The translations under genes and the position numbers were made by a program. Below are positions 44,663 to 54,109 of a stretch of 64,000 nucleotides of DNA, one piece after another. The notes under the pieces were generated by a model. That model saw nothing but the letters and a program-made list of their open reading frames with translations, did not search any database and was not told the origin of the DNA. The stretch's first letter is position 1, and every line of letters begins with the position of its first letter. Source of the DNA: Ctenosaura bakeri (Eukaryota > Chordata > Lepidosauria > Squamata > Iguanidae); assembly GCA_948474755.1 (NCBI GenBank), contig CAOLHI010000621.1:496001-560000 (forward strand). The letters are read 5' to 3'.

Positions 44663-44880
44663 GTATGGGGAGCCACTGTAGCATAGTGCTGGCTGGGTCT
44701 TGTGGGGCTGGGTTCTAGTCCTCATTGCATCAGGAAACTCACTGAGTGAGCTGTTACCTACTCTTAGCTTGATCTACCCTACAAGAAGACTTTTATTTTT
44801 ATGGTAAAGGAGGACAGCCATATACACTGCCTTGAGGAGGATAGACAGATGATAAACGTAGTCAATAAATGAAATCTATT
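44663..44880 (+). mobile_element. tRNA-headed SINE with L2/CR1-like tail, degraded
   Basis: Worn tRNA-like head (GCCACTGTAGCATAGTGCTG, GGTTCTAGTCC as B box), then GGAAACTCACTGAGTGAGC and the tail TACACTGCCTTGAGGAGG. Same family as 26480-26705. Confidence 0.65.
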
Positions 44881-45360
44881 CTATAAATATTACATAGTAA
44901 TGAGACAAAGAGCTAAATCACCTCTTGGTGAAATTTATATGAAGAGTTATGTTGCACAGAGCATCAATCATCTGATACCTTTTTAGTCAACCAGGTCCCA
45001 CATGCCACTGATTGATGTTGCTCTGTGTGTGGCTGCTAGAAAACTGATACTTACAAAGAGGGTAAGGGCAGGAACACCATAGCATGCAGACAGATTTCAT
45101 CCATGTTTCTGACTGAGCTTACAATACCGACAGAACTTTAACAGAACTCATTCCTGGGACTATCTATTAATGATGGATTTGTTTTGAAGACTGAATTCTA
45201 TCAAGGATTGTACTGCCTGAAAATTGCAAATGCCTTCATGCAAATAAAGCTGCTTGCTATAGACTTTAAGAAGGTAAAATTTGTTTTCTTTTTTACAGAC
45301 CTCTGAGCCATTCTTGCAGAATGTGCAGTGCTTGGGCCCAGTTCTGACAACCATGTTTAA
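44881..45360. other. Unassigned sequence
   Basis: No feature recognised. Confidence 0.4.
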
Positions 45361-45562
45361 GGCCATTTCCATACTATACTGTTATAGTACTATTATTCCA
45401 CTTTCAACATCCTGTGGAATTCTGGGGTTCGTAGTTTACTGAGGCCAAAGAGTTCTCTGGCTGAGAATTCTAAAGGCTTCTCCCTAAACTGCAAACCCCA
45501 GGATTCCATAGGAGGTTGAAAGTGGAATAATAGCACTATAATTATGTAGTGTGGCAATGGCC
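45361..45562. mobile_element. Palindromic MITE, family A, full length
   Basis: Inverted ends GGCCATTTCCATACTATACT and AGTGTGGCAATGGCC. Arms ATTCCACTTTCAACATCCTG and GGAGGTTGAAAGTGGAAT. A complete copy of about 202 bp. Confidence 0.88.
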
Positions 45563-45699
45563 TGAGTCTTCTCCCTCAGAGAGACAGTGCACTTTCCATT
45601 AAGGCTTGATCTAAAAGGTCCTTGTTCTTAGAAGTTGACCTGCATGCCAGCCCTTGGCTTAAGCATTCCCATCAGCCTGAACTCATAAGACAATGTGAC

Positions 45700-45895
45700 T
45701 GATTTGAAAAGATGGTAAAGTGGGGGGCAATATGAAAAGAGTGAGACCACACTACAGGTGGATTGATGCAATTGTAGAAGCCACAGTCTTGAGCTGGCCC
45801 AACAGGGCTGTTGACGACAGAGTGTCTTGAAAATCTCTCATTCATAGGGTCACCATAAGTTGAAACCAACTTGACAACTGTTAACAACAACAGCC
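45700..45895 (+). mobile_element. BovB (RTE) LINE 3' end
   Basis: Contains GACCACACTACAGGTGGATT, AAGCCACAGTCTTGAGCTGG and the tail GTCACCATAAGTTGAAACCA with TTAACAACAACAG. Severely 5'-truncated. Just downstream, 45896-46010 resembles an L2/SINE-type tail. Confidence 0.75.
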
Positions 45896-46089
45896 TGAAC
45901 TACCCCACAGAATGGCCGCGTGGATTAAGCAAGGAGAAGAAAAGACTCCCATGCACTACCTTGAACCCACAGACGGAGAAGTAGGATATATACTTAGCCA
46001 TTAAGAGTATGCTCTTAAAGAAGTAGGTGTATTGCAACATTTGATTATCCTAATGTGTAACCGGTAGTCAGGACAAGAGGCTACCATCA

Positions 46090-48282
46090 CCACAGAGCAC
46101 AAAGAAACAGAGAAAAGGCTGCATTTTTCCACCCCATCTGTTTAATGGGTACACTGAATGTATCATATGTAAAGCTGGATAAGATTTTGGCGGAGGAGGT
46201 GTGAAAATTGGTGGAAGGAACATCAACAGTTTAAGATATGCAGATGACATGATACTACTAGCAGAAAACAGCAAAGACCTAGAATGACTATGAAGGAAAC
46301 TCAAAGAAGAAAGTGCAAAAGTAGGTTTATAGCTGAATATTAAGAAAATAAAAATATTGACCAGAGGCATTCTACATAGCTTTAGAGTAGACAATGAAGG
46401 CATTGAAACAAAGATTCCCTATACTTTGGCTCAGTAATCAATCAGAAGGAAGACTGAAGACCAGGACTTAAAAGATAAGCCATGAAGGAATAAGACAAGA
46501 TCCCCAAGGGTAAAGATACATCACTGAGTACCAAAGTCAGGATTGCCCATGCCTTTACATGTCTGATTTCTATATGTGCTTGTGAAAGTTGTATGGTGAA
46601 AAAAAAACTGATAAGAAGAGAACCATCTCATTTGAAATGGGGTGCTGGAGGAGAGTTCTGCAGATACCAATTACTGTCCAAAAGACAAATAAATGGGGCC
46701 TAGAGTAAATCAATCCCAGTTTCTTCCTAAAGCAAAGAGGCTGTCATATTTTGACATATCCTGAGAAGGCATGACTCGCTAGAAAAGACAATAATGCTTG
46801 GCAAGGTGGAAGGCAGCAGGAAAAGAGGAAGACCACACTACAAGTAGATGGACTCAATCAAGGAAGCCACGGCCCTGAGTCTGAAAGACCTGAGTAGGGC
46901 TGTTGATGACAGGGTGGCTTGAAGGTCATGGAATCATAGAGCTGGAAGGGGCCTCATAGGACATCATCAAGTCCAACCCCCTGCTCAATGCAGGATCTAA
47001 AGCTAAAGCATCCCCAGCAGGCGCAACCTCTTTTGGAAGTCATCCAGAGAAGAAGACCCCCATCACCTCTCTAGGCAATTTGTTCCATTGCTGAACTGCT
47101 CTTCTTGTCAAGAAGCTCCTTGTAATGTTCAATTAAAATTGACTGTCCTGTAGCTTCAAACCATTAGACCTCCTCCTACCCTCTGAGACAGCAGAAAACA
47201 GGACTGCCTCCTTCTCGTTGTGGCAGCCCTTGAAGCATTTAAAAAGTGCAATTGTGTCACCCTTCAGTCGTCTCTTCGCCAAGCTGAACATGCCCAGCTC
47301 CTTGAACCTCTCATGCTTTATTCTTCATACCTCACATCATCCCTCTTGCCCTTTTCTGAACCTGCTCCAACTTGTCTAGCCTTCTTAAAATGAAGCACCT
47401 AGAACTGAGCACAGTACCTCAGATGAGGCCTAACTAGCACAGGATATATTGGGACTATTACTTCCCTTGCCTTTGAAACTTTGCTTCAACTAATGCAGGC
47501 TATAAAAGGATTTGCCTTCACACTGCTGGCTCATGCTGAACTTGTGATCAACAATCCCAATGTCCTTTTCACCTGTAGTAATGCTATGCCATGTATTCTC
47601 AACCCTATACCTGTGCATTTGGATTTTGTGACCTAAATATAGAATTTTGCATTTATCTCTATTGAATTTCATGTTACTAATTTCTGTCCAGTTTTCTAGT
47701 TTATCTAGGTCCTTTTTAATTCTGTCTTCCAATGTGACAGCCACTCCTCCCAATTTTGTATCATCTGCAAACTTTATAAGGACTCCCTCCGCACTGTCAC
47801 CTAAGTCACTGCTAAAAATGTTGATCAGTAATGGCCATAGGACAGAACCCTGAGGCACTCCACTCAAGATCTCCTTCCAGTTTGAAGAGCAGCTATTGAT
47901 GACTACTCTTTGAGTATGGTTTTCCAACCAATTATGCATCCATCTGACAATGCTCCAACCTACTCCACACATTTAATCAGTTTGATAATCAAAATATTAT
48001 GGAGAACCTCTTCAATTGTTTTGCTGAAATCCAGAGAAATCACATCCACAGCATTCCCACCATCTACTAAATTGATTGAAAAAAAGATATGATGAATTTG
48101 GCAGGATTTGTTCCTGATAAACCAATGCTGGCTCCTACCAGTCACTGTATTGTCACCAAGATACTTGGTCACCAAGATAGACTCCTGTATAATCCATTCT
48201 TACACTTTCCCTGGTACTATTCATTCATAGAGTTGCCACATATTGAATTTGATTTGACAACCGTTAACAACAACAACAATTA
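46090..48282 (+). mobile_element. BovB (RTE) LINE split by a CR1 insertion
   Basis: The left part (46090-46927) carries a worn reverse transcriptase with RYADDM at about 46236-46253, followed by the region for the linker and GH-RR-D C-terminal motifs. The right part (48213-48282) resumes with CATTCATAGAGTTGCCACAT and the (AAC)n tail. A minus-strand CR1 sits exactly between. Frames contain several stops. Confidence 0.8.
46928..48212 (-). mobile_element. CR1 LINE inserted in BovB
   Basis: 5'-truncated CR1 of about 1.28 kb with its 3' end at the left (GGAATCATAGAGCTGGAAGG on plus). The minus strand keeps two overlapping reverse-transcriptase open stretches, 47490-47972 and 47960-48175. Motifs seen are VISLDFSKT, then SGVPQGSVL, NIFSSDL and KFADDTKLGG, all in CR1 order; FADD is the catalytic motif. 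The two stretches overlap in different frames, so one frameshift lies near 47960-47972. Confidence 0.93.
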
Positions 48283-49344
48283 AAAGTAACTTTTCTGGTT
48301 CTGAGGGGCTGCAATGTGACCTTCTTCTCCATCACAACTGCTATCCCTGGCATTTATGTTGGCTTCCAGATCAGGGTCCTAAGCACATTGAGTCCCTTCC
48401 ACCTTCCCCATAGGCATCAGAAGGGCCTTCTCTTAGACAAAGCAGCAGCCATGCCACACTTCATTCTTGCAGGCTCCTTAGGCAAACATGTGGGGTGTAC
48501 GCAGGAGAAGGTATTCACTATTCACACACACACAAGCACAACCAAAAGCAAGTTTCAAGATCTACTTCATACAGTATGGTCACTGGTGGCTACTAATTTG
48601 GCTACTAACACCGGCATTTCAATTAGGGATGGCCAACATATAGTCCATGGTCAATACCCAGGCTCTTTAATTATGCAGCATCTGGTAGCCTTCCCTATGC
48701 CTCATCATACCTTGTTTTGACCAGAATACCAGAAGTGATTTCTTGTGAGGGTGTTGCAGTCCACAGCATATATCTGAGAGTACCACTGGATCCACAGAAG
48801 TTGCCCAGGTAATTCAAACTAAGGTGAAGTGTTTGGTGGGGCATCCCCAGAAGACAGCAGCACCAGCTCAGATAAAGATGCAGCTGATACAGAAAAATGT
48901 ACTGCCAACCATTCACATGAATGTTGGTTGAAATGAAATTGCACAGGCTGCAGGATGTCATCACAGAGGGAGGGAGAGAGGAGAAAGTGTAGCATCAGCT
49001 TTTTGCTTGAAAAATGACCAACATGCCCATGTAAGTTCCCAAAGTATTCAAATGGTACAGTCAAAATTTATGCAAACATTTAAGAAACCACTTCACTCCA
49101 ATTGACAGCTGTGTGAGACTGTACCTACACAGTTTTATTTGTACCAGTACATTGTCACAAGCAAAGTTATGGCACAGGCTTTCTTTTTCCTTGCTAGTTG
49201 CATTTGGTTTCCGAGCAGAGGCTGCCACCTGGTGGAGGGGATGTCTTGGTTAAGAGATCACACAGCAGCCATTCAACTCATGATTCACACCACACTTCCT
49301 TTCTTTTTTTAAGTTGTTTTCAAAACCTGTTGGTTCTAAATAGT
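48283..49344. other. Unassigned sequence
   Basis: About 1 kb without a recognised element; short frames only. Confidence 0.4.
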
Positions 49345-49814
49345 CAGTCCTCCACTTTTGCTAGGGTTGGGAGTATGGGACCTTGAAAAAGTGGGAAAAA
49401 ATCACAAATATCAAAATGTGTGTGTGTGTGTGTGTGAACGGGGATGAGGCATGGTGCAGAGAGCAGGCGCTCAGGGTCAGGGAAAGAGGATGGGCTGGAA
49501 TAGTGACTCTATATTTCCTATCTCTAACCCATCTTCTTCCTTGATTGTGTGTGTGGGGCATCAGGAGAAGGTTTGTAGTGCTGAAAAATTAGGCTGTGAG
49601 TTGTCCTTAGCTGATTAGCCAGTGGCTGGTGAAGGAGGACAAAGAAGACTAGAGGTGTGTTTATAAAGGGTTGAGCATCCTGCTTGGAGCCACCAAGAGG
49701 GAAGGTTCCCACAGAAAAGAAATGCCTGAGATGCGGGGGGGAGGTAGAGATTGGAGAAACTTGCAAATAATCAGATCTGTGGAAGTTAAACCTGCAAATG
49801 TGGAGGGCCAACTG
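49345..49814 (-). mobile_element. Non-autonomous Tc1/mariner (pogo/Tigger-like) element, copy 2
   Basis: The right end reads GTTAAACCTGCAAATGTGGA then GGGCCAACTG, the reverse complement of the start of the element at 23725, and is followed by TA. The left end CAGTCCTCCACTTTTGC is the diverged counterpart. A (TG)n run lies inside at 49417-49436. No transposase frame. Confidence 0.72.
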
Positions 49815-49967
49815 TATATTCAAAACAGTATTCTTTGTTCAAGTTCCACGCAAATTAAAACTACAGATTTCACAGGTGGAATGAAAATAATAATGTTTAA
49901 TTTCTGCAGTGTTTACTTGGCTAAAAAAAAAAAGCCTTATTATTTTCTTACTGGTGCTTCCCTATTT

Positions 49968-50146
49968 GACCCAGCATGGTGCAGTGGTTTGAGCACTGGA
50001 CTATGACCCTGGAGACCAGGGTTCGATTCCCTGCTCAGCCACGGAAACCCATTGGGTGACCTTGAGAGCATCACAAACTCTCAGCCCCAGAAAACCATGT
50101 GATAGGGTAGCCATAAGTCAGAAATGACTTGAAGGCACACAAGAAC
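49968..50146 (+). mobile_element. Sauria-type SINE
   Basis: The head carries TGCAGTGGTTTGAGCACTGG and a perfect B box GGTTCGATTCC, then CCCATTGGGTGACCTTGAG. An internal part of the body is missing, and the BovB-like tail GCCATAAGTCAGAAATGACT with GAAGGCACAC follows. It is shorter than the copy at 42173. Confidence 0.9.
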
Positions 50147-50149
50147 AAA

Positions 50150-50405
50150 ATGACTTGCGTCTCAACAAGCTGGCTTCAGTTTATGGACCTTCTATGAACG
50201 AGACCTCCAGGAGCCATCAATAGCCCTGTTCAGGTTCTGCAAACTCACTGCTGTGGTTTCCTTGATTGAATCAATTCATCTATCTTCCTCTTTCCTCCCT
50301 CTCTACCATGCATTACTGTCTTTCCCATGAGTGATGCCAGTTTGTGGTATGGCCAAGTATGGTAGTCTCAGTTTGGTCATTCTGTACTCAAGGAAGAGTT
50401 CAAGC
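50150..50405 (-). mobile_element. BovB (RTE) LINE 3' end
   Basis: Same antisense block order as 26117-26395 (ATCAATAGCCCTGTTCAGG, TGGTTTCCTTGATTGAATCA), with more indels. Confidence 0.75.
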
Positions 50406-50527
50406 TTGATTTACTCTCCCACCCAATTATTTATCTTAGGTACTTACTCTCTGAATATTGTCTTACTTGACATATAGTCTTATTGTGTTACTCAGCTACT
50501 TACTTAACCACCTGTCTTACTTAGCTA

Positions 50528-50752
50528 CTACCTACATACCTAAAGGCACCAGATCCTGTCTGATCTTGAAAGCTAAGCAGTGTCAAGTCTGGGTACTACT
50601 TGTAGAAGGGGGGTGGCCAAAGAACACCAGGTGCTGTAAGCTGTGTTCCAGGGAAGGACAATGGCAAACCAACTTTGACTGTTCCTTGGCTAAGAAAACC
50701 CTAAGAAATTCATGAAGTTAGCACAAAGTTGACAGGCAGCTTGAAGGCACAT
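50528..50752 (+). mobile_element. 5S rRNA-derived SINE
   Basis: The first ~115 bp follow 5S rRNA: GTCTGATCTTGAAAGCTAAG matches the 5S internal control region, and CCAGGTGCTGTAAGCTGT its 3' end. A SINE body (GGACAATGGCAAACCAAC) and a BovB-like end (TTGACAGGCAGCTTGAAGGC) follow. It fits the 5S-headed SINE known from lizards. Not a functional 5S gene, because of substitutions and the fused body. Confidence 0.9.
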
Positions 50753-51164
50753 ACTTTCCTTCATGATTTCATGCTGGATGGTGCTTATACCTCATCACTG
50801 GTTTTAATGGGTTATGTGAAAATCAGAATTCTCACAAAGAATGTGTCAGCTGGGAAGTTCAGTCTTCCTGTATGTCCGGCATTAAGCCTAACAAATTGGT
50901 CCACTGTGACAGCAACAAGATTGTTCCTCTAATTTGGACTGTGGTCCACGCAATGTGCTGTAGAATTTGAATATCACTGTATATCACTGAAAAATTAACT
51001 CACGTAACAGAAAGGATTTTTTACTACAATAGTTTGTGATTTCATTAGAACATACAGAACTCTGACACAAAAGAACATCCTTTTTTACAATACATTCTTC
51101 AGCTGAAAGTGCCATTAGTTGACCAAGCTCTTGTTCAAAGACACAGAGGGCTTCTAGTATATTG

Positions 51165-52765
51165 TTGTTAACTGCCAGCAAGTTGACTTTGACATATGGT
51201 GACTCTACAAATGAGAGGCCTCAGAGTTACCCTGTCCTCAACAGCCCCCCTGCTCAGTCTTTCAGACTCAGGAACATGGCTTCCTTGATTGTGTCCGTCT
51301 ATCGGTAATGCAGTCCTCAGTTTAGTCATCTTGGCTTCCAGGGAGAGTTTAGGCTTGATTTATTTATTCCAGGACCCTTAAGTTGTTGATGTTCCCTCCT
51401 CCAATGTTGTCACATCTCCTTCCTCAAAATCTAATCTAACTTAATGTATGATAGTTTCAATGTACAAGTTCAGTGCACAGTGCACAGGCTGATTTTCTTT
51501 TGAAATTCTTTGGTGTGCTCCATTACCCAATGAATGTTTGCAATATGATCCCTAGTGCCTCTTCCTTTCGTGAATCTAGCTTAGAGATCTGGTGTTTCTT
51601 GCTCCATATATGGTGAAAGTATCCTATGGAATGCTGGTGTTTGCAGTTTAGGGAGGAAAGCTCTTTAGCCTCAGTAGACTATAAACCCAGAATCCCATAG
51701 GATGTTGAAAGTGGAATAATAGCACTTTTAACACTGTAGTGTGGAAATGGCCAAAGTCCCTGGCTTCAGTCCAGAATTCTGGCTCCAGGTCAATTGGGCT
51801 TAATAGTGCAAGTCTGATTTTTACATTGTTTTTAAATTCTATGAGGATGTTCTTCAGGTTGTATTTTGGGCACAATGGTTGGTTTCACATTCTTCTTTAG
51901 CTTTAATTTTTCAAACCAGCACTTCATGGTCGGTGCCAGAATCTGCTCCTGGCCTTGTTTTTGCAGAGAATGGAGCTTCTCCATTTTCTGCTTCCAGTTA
52001 TGTAGTCTATTTGATTTCTACATTGGCTATTAGGTGATGTTCATATAGGCAGTTGCCTCTTTGGTTGCTTGAAGAGTGCAACGAACAAATTGTTGGCCTC
52101 ACAAGATTCAGGCACTCTCTGCTTCATTTCTTGATCCTAGGCCAAATTTTCCTGTAATCTTTGATGGGGCTTTTGTTTCCTAGTTTTGCATTCCAGTCAC
52201 CAATGATTAACAAGAAGTCCTATTTTGGTGTGTGATCAATTTCCTCCTGGACTCCTGCATAGAATCTTTCCTTTTCTTCTGCCTTTGCATTTGGAATATA
52301 CACTTGGAATAGTTGCATTGATGGGTTTTCCCTGAAGTGTTATTGAAATGATGCAGTCAGACTTTGCATTTTGTGCTTTGACTGCTTTTGCTGCAACTCT
52401 CCTCACTATTAATGCTGCCCCGTTTCTTCTCAGATTTTTATCTCCCGAGTAAGACGTCTAATTCAAAATGTCTCTTTCCTGTCCACTTTACCTGACATAT
52501 CTCAATTATTTTTATATGTTTCATTTCTTGTTTTATCATGTCTAGCTTCCCCCTCATTCATGCTTGTCACATTCCATGCCCCTATGTGTTGTGCAGCCTT
52601 TGATCGTTCCTTTTGCCTCTGAGCATATCAACAACTGAACGCCCATCTTAAGTCCAGTTACTTCATTAGAGTTAACTATGGTGCCACTGCCATTGTCTCT
52701 GAGACATCCTCCACCAGTGTCACCTGCCAGTACTGTTGCTGTCCAGTATTTGTTTGGCACACTTA
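51165..52765 (-). mobile_element. BovB (RTE) LINE with endonuclease region, internally deleted
   Basis: The 3' end lies at the left (51165-51375). Next comes a piece of the reverse-transcriptase domain (minus strand, about 51480-51600, reading like a HIANIHWVMEHTKEFQKK block). After a MITE, the APE-type endonuclease region follows (51775-52650), with an IGDWNAKLGN-like block at about 52180-52210 and RNQIDYI-like and TDHEVLV-like blocks left of it. A large part between the RT core and the 3' end is missing. Many frameshifts. Confidence 0.82.
51616..51752. mobile_element. Palindromic MITE, family A, inside BovB
   Basis: Contains TATCCTATGGAATGCTGGTG, CAGAATCCCATAGGATGTTG and the end block GTAGTGTGGAAATGGCC. 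The left outer arm is missing. Confidence 0.75.
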
Positions 52766-52945
52766 GGCCATTACCACACTACACTCTTATAGCGCGATTA
52801 TTCCACTTTCAACATCCTACGGAATCCTGGGGTTTGCAGTTCCAGGAGGGGCCAGCTGACTCCTCCCGAAACTGCAAACCCCAGGATTCCATAAGATGAT
52901 GAAAGTGGAATAATCGTACTATAAGAGTGTAGTGCAGAAATGGCC
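52766..52945. mobile_element. Palindromic MITE, family A, near-perfect hairpin
   Basis: GGCCATTACCACACTACACT pairs with the right end GAGTGTAGTGCAGAAATGGCC. The arms TATTCCACTTTCAACATCCT and GATGATGAAAGTGGAATAAT pair almost perfectly. The best-preserved member here, with a short GC-rich loop (about 52845-52865). Confidence 0.92.
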
Positions 52946-54109
52946 TTAGCCTGGCTCCTCAACAAAAGCCTGTGTGACATGAGAAACTCTACCAACAGCA
53001 TTGCTACCATCAGCATATCCTCTTGTCTTGTAAGAGCACAGAAACCCACCACTGAGGAAAGGTAGCACTATTGGTGTGGGTATAATCTTAGCATGCTCTA
53101 AAAGAGGAGTGGGCAATCATGATTGATCCAGGACATTTCTGCCCCAGGGGTCACACACATCGCCAAAAACCAAGAAAATGGTAGACATGGAAGTCTACTT
53201 TGACATTGGATTTTTTTTTGGTGGGGGGAGATGCTAAACAATGCACGGTAGAGATGTGAAGGCCTGAGGGAAATAAAGAAAAATTTAGTGGGGAAAAAGT
53301 TTTTTAATCTCATTTTTTCCTTTTTTTCCTGGAAAAAATGGGGGAGGGTTAAAAATGGATTATGGAATATTTCTGGAATGATCGATAAAATATTGAAGAC
53401 GAGGTGTTCATATATTTACTACCCAAAAGTTATTTTTAAAAACTATGTAACAGTAAAACAACATACAGTGTATGATCATTACAATTCCTGGTCCCTGTAT
53501 CCTTTTCTCAGTTCTTGGTATGGGAACGGATGCTTTATATGTCTGCTTGACAGTGTGGAAGACTAGGAGACAAAATAATTTTCTCTGTTTTACTCATGCT
53601 GGCTTTTTCCATTGTTATTGGTTTTGTTTTGTTTTTTGCCTGTTCCAAATAAAGTGACACAACCAAAGAGGTTCCTTACAGTTCAGAACATTGTACCTTC
53701 GCTTGTAACAATAAAATAAAATAATTTCAAAATTCTGTCTCTGTTGTCTGACTTGTACTGTAATTTTAAGACATCATGCCAACAAAATTGCACAACTATT
53801 TAACAACTATGTATATAATATGAAGTAGGAAAGGGCTTTTCAATCAGTAAAGGGTGGTAATGATGTTGCTGCTGTTGTCGTTTTTAAATATTCTGAAAAT
53901 TTCCATTTTTTCCCACGGGCTAATGTCTGCAAAAACAACCTTAGGGGCCACATGTAGTCCTGAGTTTGCAATTTGCCTATGCCGATTGAAAAAGGCCCCT
54001 ATTTTGCTGAGCCCTTGAAAATTAAAATTATGTTATCTGTTTCAAATTTGGTCTCCAAAGGGTGGAGAAGGGCAACACAGAGAGAGAGAGAAACAAAAAT
54101 ACACAAATG
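52946..54109. other. Unassigned sequence downstream of NDST1
   Basis: No gene is seen. T- and A-rich runs are common, with plus-strand AATAAA words at about 53648 and 53710 but no exon. Confidence 0.4.

Noticed and set aside
47490..48175. Host reverse-transcriptase-like gene
   Set aside because: Motif order and the CR1 3'UTR beside it show it is a CR1 LINE remnant with a frameshift.
49968..50045. Possible tRNA gene (perfect B box)
   Set aside because: It is the head of a SINE: the sequence continues into the SINE body and BovB-like tail, and no full cloverleaf fits.
50528..50645. Possible 5S rRNA gene
   Set aside because: There are several substitutions in conserved positions and a fused SINE body, so it is a SINE head.
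1..53000. SYNPO exons, expected downstream of NDST1
   Set aside because: No long Pro/Ser-rich coding exon with splice signals was seen on the minus strand.
53640..53735. 3' end of a plus-strand gene (AATAAA words)
   Set aside because: No exon or retrocopy precedes it, and AATAAA words are common in AT-rich DNA.
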